Shown: piece after piece, positions 36,491-50,533 of the stretch
Position numbering within the stretch: position 1 is the first letter of the stretch
Layout: each line of letters opens with the position of its first letter
NCBI GenBank assembly: GCA_013397435.1
Contig: VZRG01000006.1
Span: 558,001-622,000 of the forward strand
DNA: 64,000 nucleotides
From: Erythrocercus mccallii
Taxonomy: Eukaryota; Chordata; Aves; Passeriformes; Dicruridae
Direction: 5' to 3'
The notes under the pieces: generated by a model
What the model saw: only the letters and a program-made list of their open reading frames with translations
Told to the model about the DNA's origin: nothing
The model's database searches: none
Position numbers and translations under genes: made by a program

Positions 36491-38771
36491 GAGGAATCTC
36501 ATCACTGGACTGCAGTGCTGCCTGCAACTGGTATTTTTTATGAAGGAAATTTCTTTGGCAATAACTGAGAATCTGGAATAAAATATACCTTTTTATTCTT
36601 TTAATAGCAAATGGGAATTAAGTCATCATTTGAGGCAGATTTCTGTATCTGCAAAAAAAAAAGTCCAACTCAAGAAAGATTGACTGGTTGGATTTTCTTA
36701 ATTAATTCTATGAGATTGTCTTTGTCATCCAACACATCTTTGTAAATTACCACAGTAGGTATGAAACCTGCCCCTGTATTGATTCAGCTGGCACAGCCTT
36801 CCTCTATAAAAGCCTCCTCAGAGCCCCTGCATCAGGGTGGTCGTTCTGCTCTCCCCAGCTGCTGGGGAGATGATGAATTCCTGTGCTTGCCCCTCTTCTC
36901 CAGAGCCTGCTCTAACTAGTCCAGGGGCATACCTACACAAAAATGCAGCAAGACTCAAGTTGTTTCTCTTCAGTAAGCGCCATGCTAGTGCTTCATGAAC
37001 CCACTGCTCACCTTCTGGATGCTGGGGAGGATGAATTCATCAGCTATAGAAGCACATACTTGGCAAGCAGATTCTCCCATGCCTCAAAGGAAAGAATGTG
37101 ACTAGATGAAAAAGTCTGTGGTTTGTTGGACCTGGCTGATGGGCCAAACTAAGTTTGTAAGTCTTCTCCTAGCTCCACTTTCTGAGCTCTGCTCGTGCAA
37201 ACAGTGGTATACCTGACTGCATCTGAAAGTTTCAAATTATTTTGGCAATTTTATGCAGCTTAACCTTTCAGCTGTTGGTGTGAACTTAGGAACATATTTA
37301 CTTGAGATTAGGAAATAGTAGAGAGACAGCTAGAAAAAACATTCAATGGAATAAAAAGTAAAAATGATTCTTTACCTACTTTACTTTTCAAAATTTTGTC
37401 TAAACCATCTTATATTTGCAAGTATTCAAAAATTAAAAAAATGTTCCTACTGGAGAAATGAATAGATGATATTCTTCTCATTTTAAAGGGAGTTACCAAA
37501 GCTACAAAGATGATAAGTTATTAAGTAAGTAGGTTTTACAGGCATATTCATTTTCATATTTAATAGCTGTGAATGCACTGTTTTAGTTCCCTAATGCAAA
37601 CCACAATAAAACACCTCACGGGGGCTTTCAACTGTTTTGTCTTTGCTGTAGGTTTGTCTGCTTTAGGGAAAAAAAATATAGTGCATTATTTTCAACAGTG
37701 GCAGGAAGTGGGTTTTTAGTCCAATCAGCTTAAAAAACTCCAGCTGTGTTCACGTTGAAGCCATTGCAATGTCTAAGCCCAGGATCACTTCTCTATGCCA
37801 ATTAAATCCTTCTCAGGCCTCAAGAAGTACATTTTTGAAAAAATGCCAAGCCTCTCCTTGAAAATAACATCTTAATTGGTTGATATTAAAAAAAACAGAA
37901 AGTGCCATTCTGAAAATGCAAGTGCTCACACTTTTGTGTTCTAATTTGATACTTGCCTTCTAAGCGCACTCAACATACTCACACAGAGCCTCTCTCAGAA
38001 AACTGCAATGAGAGGCATGCAGGCTGGTTATTGCAGACAAGGAGGAGTTTCTAAGGGCTATAGAAAGCACACGTCATGATGTGTATCCTGTGTCATGTAA
38101 TGCACCAGAAAGGCCAGAGAGGTGTGTGACAGTGCTGGACCCAAGGAAAACAGTCTTTCATTCCCTGGCTGGCTATGGCTCAGTGGATATCTCAGAGGAG
38201 AAGGAAAATCCACTCTCCGGAGACCAGTAGTTTTGTTCAAGGAGTTTCTGTACCAGTGTTAGGTTCAAACCAAGTAAAATGCTTGCGATCAACAAACAGC
38301 AAACCCAGGCTTCAAATTGATGTATCTATAGCACTGTTCTAAATCCAAATGCCTTTTCTAATTAAAAATAAATTATTGCAGAATTATGAATACATCTACT
38401 GTTTCCATCTTCCCCTCTCTCCTTCCTGTTGCGCTATGAATTGTGGTGTGCATATATACCATGGTACTTCTCCTGTTCAAAACTTTGCATCATGAGAAAG
38501 AAAGAATATGAAGCTCATCATTCTCAGCCAATTGAGCTAAATAAGTGATCAGATACTTGTCTTGCATATTTCTCTTATGCCTGTAAATCTAACTCTGCAG
38601 CTCCTTTAAGCTGGGAGACTGAGAGATCTAGCCTGATTTACACAGATGTTAAAAGAAGACAAATGTTTGTCCAATTTAATTGATTCTGAGCTGACATAAA
38701 TTGATTTATTCTGCAAAACTCAAAGCTTTTGAAAATAAATACATTTTTGATTAAGAATTGTAAAGAGAAAT

Positions 38772-38820
38772 GTTATTAAGCAACAGAAAAAATCTTGTTA
38801 AGCAACAGAAACAACAACAA
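38772..38820 (+). repeat. Imperfect tandem duplication with AAC tail
   Basis: TTAAGCAACAGAAA occurs twice (near 38,776 and 38,798), the second followed by an AAC trinucleotide run. Confidence 0.75.
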
Positions 38821-40842
38821 ATGATATGGAGAACAGGTAACTGAGAAAGCCTATTACTGTCTAGTAAGGGAGAGTACTCTAGGGAGGGATTTACTGGACC
38901 TTATGTTTTTCAGTTCCATTTCAAAACAATATAAAAACTGTGAAAATGCAAAGGAAATTCTAAAAGGAGGCAATAGTTGAGAGGATTGTTGAAAAAGCAT
39001 TTTAATACATCACACATTTACTGTGTAATTCTTAAAACCATTTTTAAAAAAAAATTTGGAATGCCAGTCTGACCTTCTTAATGGCTGAAAGCAGTGCCTG
39101 TAATTAAAAGAATTTGGAGTCAGCTTAATTCTGAGTTCTTTAAAAAAAAAAAAATGGAAGCAACTGCCAATACACATTTTTTCCATGAAGAAACTTGGCA
39201 GTCCCAGCTGATTGTGATGTCTCCTCATCCACATTCTAGAAGATAATTTTGGTGATGTAATAATTTATTCCAGAGCAATGTGTAAGATTAGGCAGAACAG
39301 TTCAAAAGTCTGGGTATTCATTCCATTCTATCACTAAAAATTGCATTTCACAAAATCATAGTTGCATTTGAAATTTTTCCTGGAAATAAAACATTCTCAT
39401 AAAAATAGGATTTATTTCATAGAAATGTATACTTACAGCCCCCAAATAAAAATTAAAAATACCTCAAACAAAACCAAAACCGTTCTTCCTTCCTCAGTAT
39501 TACCAATGTCATTAAAAATGACACTTGGGAGATGGTGGCTAAATCACAAATTAAGAGCTGAGCCCTGAAAGTTTCTCACAGACCAGTCTCTAAGCTCATG
39601 GTGATTTGAGGGCATTCACACACCAGATCTGAAATTCACTTCTCCCTAACAACACACAGAGTTCCCAATACATCCTGCATTTCTTGCAACTTCCTAATAG
39701 CACTCACTGGATTTGTGTACTGGTGAAATGCTTTCCAGAGACTTTTTTCTATCAAGATGATTTGATGGAGAGTTCTAGAATTCTTTTCTTTTTCTTTCCC
39801 TATAATGATGAAATGCCATGGCCTAATTTCTTGTAGGTAAGATGTAAGATGGCAGCAAGACATGTCTTCAAAATGCTGCCTTGGAATATAAATCTTCTAA
39901 GATTATAAGTTAAAAATATGTGTACTGTGTTTCTGAAGAAAAAATATTGTATAATCTGGGATATTAGTTACAGTAATTGAGGAGCCTTTGTAGCACTTAC
40001 TTTTGCATAAATGATTTCCTGGGTTAGAGTAATAGCTGGAAATACCCCAAATACTGCTGTACAAAGAAGTGGGAAAAAAACCCCTCCACCAGCCTTACAC
40101 ACGAAAGAGTCAAGAAACTTCTCCTCAAGGAGGAATAGTTAGCCTTACATTCACAAAGATAAGATGAAGAGCTAAACTCTCTAAAGGGATGATGGGCCCA
40201 GCTCCAGAGTGATTTCATGAGAGAGACAGAGCAATCACTCCCTATCTTCTTTCCATTGTTACACCTTAGTCTTAGCTCCAGTAAATCACTACTCGGATTT
40301 CTGCTTCCTGGAAGAAGCTATGTCAGTGGCAGATGAAGTAATGACACAAATTGTACCAAGTTTGCAGTGAAAAAGGATGAAGACACAAAGGGAAGGGAGG
40401 AAAGGTGTAAACCCTCTCTAATCGCAATCATTCTCTTCATTCCTGGAAACACACATTTATCTTGATTCCCAGTAAGAGAGATACAACATCACTTTGATTC
40501 ACACAGGTAATGGAGCATGTTTCACTCAGTTTTATCCCTGAGACTCCAGCTCTGTAATCAATTGAACAGGGAAAAGATACAGCCTTCTTTTAAGGTGAGA
40601 CAAGATGAGCTGAAGAGCTGCACTGTGAATCAGTAAACTGTGTCCAAAGACAAAGACCTTTCCCTGAGGAACAGTGCCTAGTCTTTTTATTAAGGAGTGT
40701 TACTGAGAACTCTAAAAAGTCAGCACCAAGAAGAGCAAAATACACATGTTGAGGGAACAGCCAGTTCAAATAACAGTGTAAGTTTTCAGTCTGTGTATTT
40801 ATTCATGGCAGGATCTCAGTCAACGCACTTCAATAAAATGAG

Positions 40843-40876
40843 TAATTATTGTGAGTCACGTCACTAATTACATCTG
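40843..40876. promoter_or_regulatory. Candidate enhancer core (AP-1/CRE/homeodomain cluster)
   Basis: Within 34 bases there are two TAATTA homeodomain cores (40,843-40,848 and 40,865-40,870), a perfect AP-1 site TGAGTCA (40,852-40,858), an overlapping CRE half-site ACGTCA (40,858-40,863) and an E-box CATCTG (40,871-40,876). The surrounding 120 bases are free of repeats. These are known binding motifs; their action here is inference, and such clusters also arise by chance. Confidence 0.3.
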
Positions 40877-41477
40877 ATACACAAAAAGGCTTGTGCAGCT
40901 CTGCATATCAAAGTGCACTGTGAGCTCATCCAGTATGGAAATGGCTCACAGAGGAGCTCTTGTTACTAGTACCCGAACAATCCGGAAAAAAATGGGGTAT
41001 TAGAAATGTCTATGCCATTTCTCTCTCATCACATTTTTTTAAACATAAAAAGAAGATGTGTTGTAGAAAAATGGCAGTATAACTGCATACATAGGGACTT
41101 CAGCATTTGCCTTGGACAGGCAATACAAGAAAGAATTGTAATGACAGAGCAATGGAATTGGCCAAGATAAGCTGCTTTCTTGTATGACAAGCAGAGAGCG
41201 CCAAGATGTGAAGAATCTGTCAAAATGTTCTAAGATAAAGTTTGATTTTTCCATACCAAAATAAAAAAAAAACAAACAAAACCACAGGCTGGTTCAGATA
41301 CAGGTCAAATTAACTAAGTTCAGGAACATAAAGAGATTAAAGGAAGTCATCTCTCAGACAACAGATCTACTTATTAGTGTGCAAGAAAAAAAGGTCTTAA
41401 AAAAAAGTGTTCAAAAATTTTGTCAGATTCAGATGAGCTCTTCATCCAAGAGTACGGTCAAATTTGTAGGCTGATAA

Positions 41478-41547
41478 TTTGTTGCCTGGTAATTAACTAC
41501 CTTTGTAACTCATCAGGCACCTTTGTTGCCTGATAATTAACTACCTT
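41478..41547. repeat. 26-base duplication, 44-base spacing
   Basis: TTTGTTGCCTG(G/A)TAATT followed by AACTACCTT occurs at 41,478-41,503 and 41,522-41,547 with a single mismatch. Confidence 0.85.
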
Positions 41548-42115
41548 GAAGGCATACTTATTTGTGCTTTCCCATGAGGGTACCACTTACAGTAATTTTA
41601 GAGCACAAACACAGAACTGGACCAAACACCACCTGTGACTTCAGCTTTATTCCAAGACCATTTCCATAACTGAAGCCAAATCACATGGCACAATTCAACC
41701 AAATAGAGAAACAATAAACTATCTTCTCCTGTACACTCATTTCAACAATAATGGCAATGAAGCCAACTCAAAACACTGGCACTGAACAAGAGTGTTCAAT
41801 AAGCAGATTCAATGTCATTTGGCATTGGACCTTTACCCATGGAACTCTAGGAAGAATACAGAGGTTTTTACAAAATGCTTCCTTTAATAGGTTTGAGTGG
41901 GTTTTTTTTTTACGTTTAAGTCATAGCCTATTCAATCAATTCAATTTCAATACTAGATGTACTGCATCAAGTCTCTGTTTATTTAACAGAGAAGTAAAGA
42001 AACACAAGACAAAAACAAGCATGGAAAAAAATACAGAGAAGGTAGAAGTCTAAAAATTACCCCAAATATTATAATTTGTAAATTAGGCATTTGTCTTTAA
42101 GAGCAACCAAAGCTG

Positions 42116-42645
42116 TCAATTCAAGACTCCATCTGGAATACAGAGCACAGTTTTGGTGTCCCCAAAATAAGAAGGACCTGAAACTGTTGGAGCAAACCCA
42201 GAGGAGGCCATGAAGTTAATGAAAGGACTGGAGCACCTCCCATACAAAGACAGGCTAAGAAAGTTGGGGTTGTTCAGCCTGGTGAAGATTTGGAGACCTC
42301 ACAGCAACCTTCTGATATCTGAAGGGGCTACAGAGAAGCCAGAGAAGGGCTCTTTGTCAGGAACTGTAGTGATGAGACAAGGAGTAATGGGCACAAACTG
42401 AAAGAGGGCTAAATCTAGGTTAGATATCAGGAAGAATTTTTGTACTGTGAGCGTGGTTAGACACTGAAAGAGGTTGCCAGGGAGATTGTGGATACTCTAA
42501 TCCTGGCAGTGTTTAAGGGCACCATGGATAAAGCCTTGAGCAACCTGGTCTAGTGGGAGGTATCCCTGCCCATGTCAGGGGATGTCAGGACCAGATCCAT
42601 TAAGATCCATTCCAACCCCTTACCTTTCTATGATTTTATAACTGT
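42116..42645 (+). mobile_element. CR1 retrotransposon, best-preserved 3' end (~530 bases)
   Basis: The plus strand follows the CR1 3' region in order: CTCCATCTGGAATACAGAGC, GGACTGGAGCACCTCCCATA, AAAGACAGGCTAAGAAAG, TTGTTCAGCCTGGTGAAGA, AATGGGCACAAACTGAAA, TATCAGGAAGAATTTTTGTA, GAGGTTGCCAGGGAGATTGT, GAGCAACCTGGTCTAGTGGG, ATTCCAACCCCTTACC and the terminal TTTCTATGATTTTATAA. It contains the last part of the reverse-transcriptase frame, which is broken; the 63-codon frame at 42,210-42,401 is a shadow of the element, not a host gene. The copy is 5' truncated and cannot move by itself. Confidence 0.93.
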
Positions 42646-42649
42646 AAAA

Positions 42650-45600
42650 ATCAATCTTCATTAATAAAGAAAAAAAATATTTTTAGTTGGATGTATTCAA
42701 ATAAAGTTTTAGATCTCCAGTGAGAGACAATTAAATTGGAAAAAATTTCACATTGCTGATGTTCAACACTTTATAAATTAACACTATTTAAGATCCATGA
42801 AGCTGTAAGACCCACAAATCAGTAAATTTTGAGAAAATATTACTCACAATTTGCTGAAAATTAAGCAACTATATGAACATTCAAGGTAAGTTCTTCATGT
42901 AAACCAAATTAAAGCATGGATATCTCTCTTTTTTTTTCTCTTTTAATGCTTTACTTCAATTTCATTTCCTCAATAGTTTTCATTCCATGGACACCAAAAA
43001 CAATCCAATCAACTATATGAGTGTAAACCTTTGCCTACTAGACTGTCATCAGCACAAAGTCCTCCAAATAATAAATGAACTTTTTATTAACTGTGGTAAC
43101 ATTAACATTACAATGAGGGATTGTTTAAAAACAAGTTGTACTGCTGTTGCTCAAGAGCTCAAGGAAAATGGTTCTCAGTTCCTTTATTTTTCCTTGAGGG
43201 TAACCACAGGGGTTGCATTAAATCTTTTAAAATATGTTGACAGTTGAATAAGTGCTGCTGTTGCTCTGGTGACATTTTATGCACTTTAATTGTCATTAAT
43301 GAATCTGACTGATACTTTCCTAAAAGTCCTTTACGTGTTCTAGTAATTTTAGAACAAAGAGAAGAACAAAACTGTCTGCAAATTAGCCTTGATCCGTTTC
43401 TCATATGGAATTTTCACTGCAGACAATAGGAGAAACTGCATGGGAAATATCTGCTAGACCAGACATTTGAGATTGGAATGCATTAAATGATCCCAGTAAA
43501 TTGTGAAATTATCACTTCGTTGTGTAGCACCAGATAAATTTAAATCCCAAGGAAGGTTTGAGTACATTTCAAAAAATAAATATTGTTTCTGCTTCAATTA
43601 ATTCAGAATTCAATGTTAAAATGGTATGGGTCAACATTTCAGGGCTGCAACAAAACCCAAAAAGTAAGTGTGAGTTGGAATGAAACAAAGTCTGACACCA
43701 ACCTGGAGTCTAGTACCTCCTTTCTTATTCTGATAAGACTCCCATTGATTTAAGAAAGACTTTTTCCCTGTGAAGACTGAAGGATACAGCTCCCAATTAT
43801 CTGTTCGGGAACATGCAGTAACAAGGAGGAATGCATGGAGCTTGAGACATTGCAGGCACCACACTTGATAGTTCATAAACAGATAAGGTAAGTCTTTTGC
43901 TGTGGAGAGAAAATAAACCATGGCGCTTTAAATTGTGATAGGTGATTTAAGCAGATTAAAAAAATATTTATTCCAGGGACAAGGAGCCAGAAGAGGCAGG
44001 AGGAGGGGGGAATAATGTATTAATAGTGTAGGGAGACATGTTGAGTCCATTGCTTCCCCTGTCCCACGTTCCCTCAATCCTGCATGCTCAATGGGAACAC
44101 AGCAGATGATTCCCAATGCTGCTGCACCTGCTGCACCACAGGCTTCCCATCTTTGCAATTTCAGAATCACAAAAACTTGGGGCCATCTTTGTTTCCTCAG
44201 CTGCAGTGGCTCTTCAAGTGCAGACATTGTACAAGTACCAGTGGTTTGAGCCATCACTGTTGAACAGGACAATTAGGCCATGCGAAGTCACTCCAGGCAC
44301 AGGGAAAGCCCCTTTCCTGATCCTCCAGAGGCCCAGTCTCCTGTGTAACCACGTTCACCTGAGCAAAGCAGCAGTTCGGCTCCAGGCTGACCTTTCCTTT
44401 CAGCTGAGTAAATGGCTATAGAAGGTGCAAAGCATTAGGGATCAGCCTCAGGGTTCTGTACTGCACTGTAATTTCCAAGCCGCTCAGGGTGCAGACAGCA
44501 GTAAGTTCCACACTCACGTCATACGCACAGTTAACAACCTCAGCTAAGTCATGAACTACATTTTAATTAGACAAGGGGCCAGGCTTTTGATTTCAGAAAT
44601 AGAAGTTAGGGTTGCAGTCCTTCATCCATTGAAGTTAATTGCAAAATCCCTATTATCAGGCTCTTGAGGTATTACCCAGGCGCACTTTTTAATTACATTT
44701 GATTCTTAATGAAGTAGATGGCAAAGAGAAAAGCAGCCCATGATTCAAATGATTCGCATTTTTATCTTTCCTGATGAAAAACAGAATAGGTCAAGATACT
44801 TGCTGGATTTTCCCATGAGAAATGCTGCAATGTGAATAAGCTCAATTGACTTGATCCTGAAGGAGCAGGTTAGCTTTGAAAAGCATCACTCATTTTCTCC
44901 TCCTGTATACACTCTACCTCCAAAACTTATGCAATGTAATTGCAGACACCAAGCCAAATCCAATTCAGAACTTGAAAAATATCATGTAAGTATCCTAAGC
45001 TTGAATGGCTTGTCTTTATTGTCTAATGTCATTTAAAGCATAAGGAGTCCTAATTATGGTTTTATTTTCAAATCATGTACTTTAAAAGAGTGACAATTCT
45101 CCATAAAAACTGACAGCTTCTCAGGGCAAGGAGACTGCCAAATAACTTTGTAGATCTACATGATTTAAAAACAATGAAGCAGCTTATGAAGAAAGAGTGT
45201 GTTATCACACTTAGCTAGAGAACAATACAAAGTTTCACCTTTTTCTATTACATCTTTACTTATGTAAGTAAACAAAGATTCATAGAACATAAGTTCATAC
45301 TACAGGTGGGGCCATTACCTTAGTACACACAACAACCTGCAAACTCTTTTCACATAATGAAAGTTGCTTCTTACCATCTGGGTTTAAAAATAAAACTTCT
45401 GTTTATATAGTATACAAAAAGCTTAGCTTTTTATTTCAGACATATTTCTCATATTATAAAACACATAATTCATTTTTTACGTTTATGACTTGAAAAGACT
45501 CAATAAATATTTAGGACCTAAAAATGTAATTGCTTTGTTAAAGGTTGGCTTTTAAGTATTAGGGGGAGTAAAAAGTCAGTTTTAAGAAAATCAGACAGTA

Positions 45601-48600
45601 TTGCAAGGCTCTCTAACTGAGGCAGCCAAGCTGTAAGGAAGAAGGGACAACCTCCTTTCAGGAACATAGAAAATAAGTTTTAATTCAGTATTTTTTTAAA
45701 ATTCCTAGGTTTGGGGTCTTTTGGCCTATGGCTGATTCACCCTTGAAGGATACCTGTGATGAAACAATCTCTTGAGTTTCTGTTAAAAACATTTGCCCCT
45801 CATTACAATTCTTTCCCATTCACAAGGTTGAACACCACAAGACCAGAACGCTTCCTACTTCATGGTCACACCAGAGATCAGGGGAAGCCTAGATTACTTT
45901 CAAGGCCACCAAGAAGATGATGTGAAAATTGAAATCAGCCTGTTCTGCATAACTGTGGCAAACCTGCAATGCAACACACAACCACAGCCAAACTTGCTTC
46001 TGTGTTGAGTTGTGCCAAAACAGTACTGTCTCCACCAAAGTCAGTGCAGACTTTAAGCAAGGGAAAGAAATTCCTATCCCTACTTCTTCATTTGAATTCC
46101 CTCTTGGAACTCAATTCCTTCTATTGCTTTTACTGGAGCCATGCTATTTTTACACCTATATAGTTGTGCATTAATCAATTTAGGGACCCTTATTCTGTAA
46201 TATAATTATTCAAACTCTGGTTGGTATTTGTGGAAAGTCTAACTTGGCAGTCTCCTTCTGGATGTCTCTCAGTCTTGTGTTTACATAGTTATTGATCATT
46301 GTAGCAAATAGAAGTTTGAGATACTTATTAGCACTGATTACTTTTAAAGCAATTCTTAAAGACTGTTCAGAGCACACAGAACGTGTGCCAAAGCAGGGGT
46401 AGGGCATCCCTGCACTAATGAACTACAGAAGCCATCCTAATGCAAACAGTATTGGTGCAGGGAATAGCAAGTCCTCATGCCTCAAAGACAATCACAGAAA
46501 AAGCAGAGGGCTGGAGAAACTCAATGCCCCTATAATTAGTGACAGAAAGTTTCAGCTCAGATTTAACAGACACTGTAAGCTGAAGAACACACACATTCTG
46601 AAGTGGTAGCTAAAATCAGCATTGAAGACTAGAAGTTACTTTATTATTAAAAGTAATACTGGGGTAAGTGCAGCAATAAGGTACTGCTAAGAACTTCAGA
46701 AGTAAAATAAACTTTCTTTTGAAAACGATGATTTCCATTGCTAGTTTACAGTATGCAGGTATCAGTGACTGCTGCATGCTATGTGCATCCTACACACAGC
46801 ATAAAGTGCACAAGGAATGATATTTTTTTCAAAGACTCTCTGCCTGGCTAACTATTTTGGTAAAACTTCATGCAACCTCGTTTTCAGAATATAGTGTTTC
46901 AGCTGGGCACCAATGAAAGCAACTCAAATCATTAATACTCTCCACCATGTCATGTGCTATGTTTTTTCCAAGCAAAAGTAAGGATAAGAAATAAACCTTT
47001 AGTTGTAAGTAATAATATTTAAAAATAAGGAGAAAAGCCTATTAATTATATATTAATTATGAATCTGTAGTGATAGGTAGACTCTGGTAAAAGAATCAAA
47101 TTTAGGCTGACAAGTGACTCAACAATACAAACCAAAAATAGTAATTGTGGACACAAATAAAAAAGCCAGTTTTTACTCAGTTATTGAATTCAAGGAGAAG
47201 AAGAAAATGTTCAACCATAATATTTGTTTAAGAATATTTATCTTCTTTCTTACCATTGAATGATAGGAACACCCTTGCTTGAGGCTGGGAAGATCCTTTT
47301 ACACTGCTAAAGTAAATAAATATCCAAATCAACATGTTCACTGCAAGAAATGCCATCTCTTCAGATTTGCAACTTAATATCCAAGAAAGGAAACCTGAAA
47401 GAGAGAGAGATCACTTTACTCTTCTTATACAATCTTGTGGAGCAAAACAACAGTATGGAAAGAGTGTGCTGGAAACCTCTTCCAGCTGAAGCCATAATTA
47501 CTGATGTGAAGGAGGCACAGCACTTCTGTTTTCCCTTGTGCATCTGAAAGTGGTTTTCCCCAGCAGTCTTCTGTGCTGGCACAAGAGGAAGTCACTGCCT
47601 GTTAGTAGGAACCAACAGAGCCCAGCTTTGGGCTAGGGCAGACTACAGCATTAGACTCAGCTTATTTAAAATGAAGACAATTCCACCTGCTGGAAATATA
47701 ATTACACTAAATGTCAAGGCAGAGCAAAGCAAGGACAGGAGATAAAGTTTCACGAATAAAAATCTGTCTGATATTTTTAGACATCTCTCTCTCATGTTAA
47801 GGGGGAGAGGTTTGCATTATTTGCTGTTTGGGGTTTTTTACTTTTCTTTAAACATCTGAAATCAAATGTGCTTGGAAATGAGCTTTAAGTTTTAGTAAGC
47901 TGAGCTCTCTAATCACCCTCACGCTTTTCTTTAAAAAAAATCTGGCTATGTATGTCATTAATTTCAAAACCACGAAACCAAAAGGATTTCAACACACTTG
48001 AAACTGTTAGTCAACGTTTGCTTTTTGGGTTAGCTCCTTTCAGGTTACACACCTGCTCTCACTGACTTCTACAGGGCACTACGAACCCAGAGTTGGACAA
48101 TGACACTAAACTTGATACATCTGCTACTCCTATTGCACACCTGCTGAACTTTCATTTTATGGGAGTTAGCTGCTGAGAAGCCCGAGCATCTCAGAGAATC
48201 AGAAAACACTCCAGAACTCTTTATCTTTTCTTAGTTCAGGAGGGACTTGAGGTCACTGGAATCACTTGAGGAAAGTGGCTTTTCTAATGGACTTTGGACC
48301 AGATCCAAAAAACCCAACCATCATTAGAAGCTGAATACTGAATATCTGTATCACATCTGCTACTAAACTGCACCTCTCCAAAAACTGGGAAGTGCAAATT
48401 TCATTTCACCTATTGTAACAACTTTGTCAGCTCAGTTGCAAAAGTGAGAATACATAACACTGTCATTTTAGGCCCATTCTACTTGACTGCTTATAGATAT
48501 AAATTTATTTTTGATCTAAACAGCCCTTCTACTAGACAACACTTCTTAGTTAATCAGTCAGGTCATATACTTGATTTTATGACAACTGGAAGCACTTTGA

Positions 48601-50450
48601 AAGCCACAACCCCTACAGCTAGAAGACATCATTAAAGACTACACATTTATTTGATGAAGAGACTTGTTACCCGTGCAGTCAGTTTACCATTCTTCACCTC
48701 AGCTCTGCTCCAGCACTACAGTCCCTCCAGTGGAAGCCAATATTTCTACAGGCTTGTTCATCCTGTCCCTCTGAGGTTCACACCTGTCCTTAGAACGGGC
48801 TGTAACCACCCCAGCAGGGCAGGAGTGAGCTTAGGGGGTGACTTTAGGCCAGCACTAGTTTGGGCTGGATCCACATCACTGCCTTAGCCCAGTAAAAGCC
48901 CCGTATCTCATTACCATCTCTGTCATTCCCCATCCACTCACTGTAAATCGCTTGGAAAGGTTTCTCTTTGCATGAGGACTTCACATTAAGTTGGGGGTGG
49001 GAAGGAGAGTGTGCATATAAGTGCAGAGCTCTGCTGCCCACACTCTAAACTCTCCTTCATTATTTGCTCTGAGTACTGAGAAATGCACGAGGATCAAGTA
49101 ATTGTACAACTTTGCTAATTGACAGAAACAACCTTGTCAGAAATTTGCCAGCTACAGATCGGGTCTGTAGGAAAAGCATATCCAATCTGGCCCAGTTCCA
49201 AATTATCTCTAACGGTCTGTTAACTAATAAAATGATAGTTGCAGAGTTTTTGCCAAGATAATTTTTAAACAGGCTGCATAAACTCTAGTACTAATGTTGC
49301 TTTGTGGGCTTTAAATTTAAAACCTTGTGACTTGCCCATGGGATATCCTTTAACTTACTCCTCTTCTAAGAGAGAAATGGCATTAAATCCCAATAAAATT
49401 TCTTTATCAGGCCAAAACAAATAGCCAATCATACAAAATGTGATTTAACAGACTCAATGGGATTAGTATTTTACAGTAGTAGCACTATGCTTTCTTTGCA
49501 ATATAGATAAAAAGTCAAAGAGGAACAAGTGTGCAGATTTCCTTTTCCTTTAAATAATACTATAGAATAATAATAGAAAAAAAACCCAAAAAACCAACAA
49601 CCCTTTCAGCTCTCTTTCCCTCCCACTCTCATGTCAATTCTAGTGTAATCAGTTAGAGGAGTGAAACATTGCTACATTTCATTGCTCAAATTGCAGATCT
49701 TCACAGTTAACAGAGAAGTGACAGGCAAATACAAGATTCAAGTGCTGAGCAGCATGGTTCCTACCCAGCTTTTAGACACATAAATAATAAATGCATACAG
49801 TGCCAAAAAGGTACCTCAGGGTGTCTGACATGTGAGTTAGCTAATGGAAAATAGGTTTAATTTCAGAGATTTACAGAGCTGGTAACTGACAGCTCACTGC
49901 AGGTTTGACTCTTGCTTTGGGCTTATATCCCAGCTCTGAATTTATCTCAGTAAGTCATGATACTATATTCAGCATGTCCAGTGCACATGATCTGCACTGA
50001 CAACACACAGACCTAAAGCCTTGCAAGTACTTTAAAAGAATCCTACAGGACAGACAAAAAGCAGTGTTTAATTGCATTTCTGTTCTTACACTCTAGTCTA
50101 ACTGTAAACAGACAAACCGCTACGAAAGTGAAGTAGTGAAGTTTCCCTGCCACGGAGGTCACTGGCAGCATGTTGCATGGCTTCTGGAAAGTACAGTATC
50201 ACTTTGCTAGGAAGTGCTGTGCAGGTGTCATCTGCTACTGGCTGGGTCCTACCCTTAAATACTGTAGCGAAAATCATTTGGCAGGAAAAAGGAAAAGAAA
50301 TGAAGGAGAAAAAAAAAGACCCTGCCAAACACGGACTGTGCCAATCTGGAAAACATTGGTTTAACTATCTGTGAACAGTAGCAAAATTCAACCATCAGAG
50401 CCATTTCACATCTATTACAAAAAAAGAAAGAGAACTTTAAGTTATGCTTA
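42650..50450. other. Non-coding DNA left of the CpG island
   Basis: No coding exon recognised. If the leftward transcript proposed at the CpG island exists, this is its first intron. Segments 44,540-44,770 and 49,080-49,440 are repeat-free and rich in homeodomain-type words, so they are the likeliest places for distal regulatory elements. Frames reach 114 codons at 43.9-44.3 kb, overlap on both strands and show no known domain. Confidence 0.5.
44555..44770. promoter_or_regulatory. Candidate conserved non-coding element
   Basis: Repeat-free segment with TAATTA cores at 44,564-44,569 (TTTTAATTAG) and 44,690-44,695 (TTTTTAATTACATTTG), about 125 bases apart, plus several ATTA half-sites and a TTATCTTTCC near 44,762. 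Composition and motif density resemble developmental enhancers. Conservation cannot be judged from one sequence, so this is only a pointer. Confidence 0.25.
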
Positions 50451-50533
50451 CCCGGCTACTGGAAGCAGCAGTAATACTGATTTCTATCTGGTTTCTATCA
50501 GTTTATAGACTCCACTCCTGCTACCAGAACATT

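Larger units (their letters stand above)
35410..42115. other. Non-coding DNA
   Basis: No gene recognised. The stretch holds the compound trinucleotide repeat at 36.4 kb, two small duplications (38.8 and 41.5 kb) and a tight cluster of regulatory-type motifs at 40.84-40.88 kb (listed separately). Open frames are short and have no known domain. Confidence 0.55.

Noticed and set aside
42210..42401. 63-codon plus ORF
   Set aside because: It lies within the CR1 element and is the remains of its frame.
44116..44421. 101-codon plus ORF opposed by a 114-codon minus ORF
   Set aside because: No known domain in either, no convincing splice signals framing them, and mutual overlap suggests chance.
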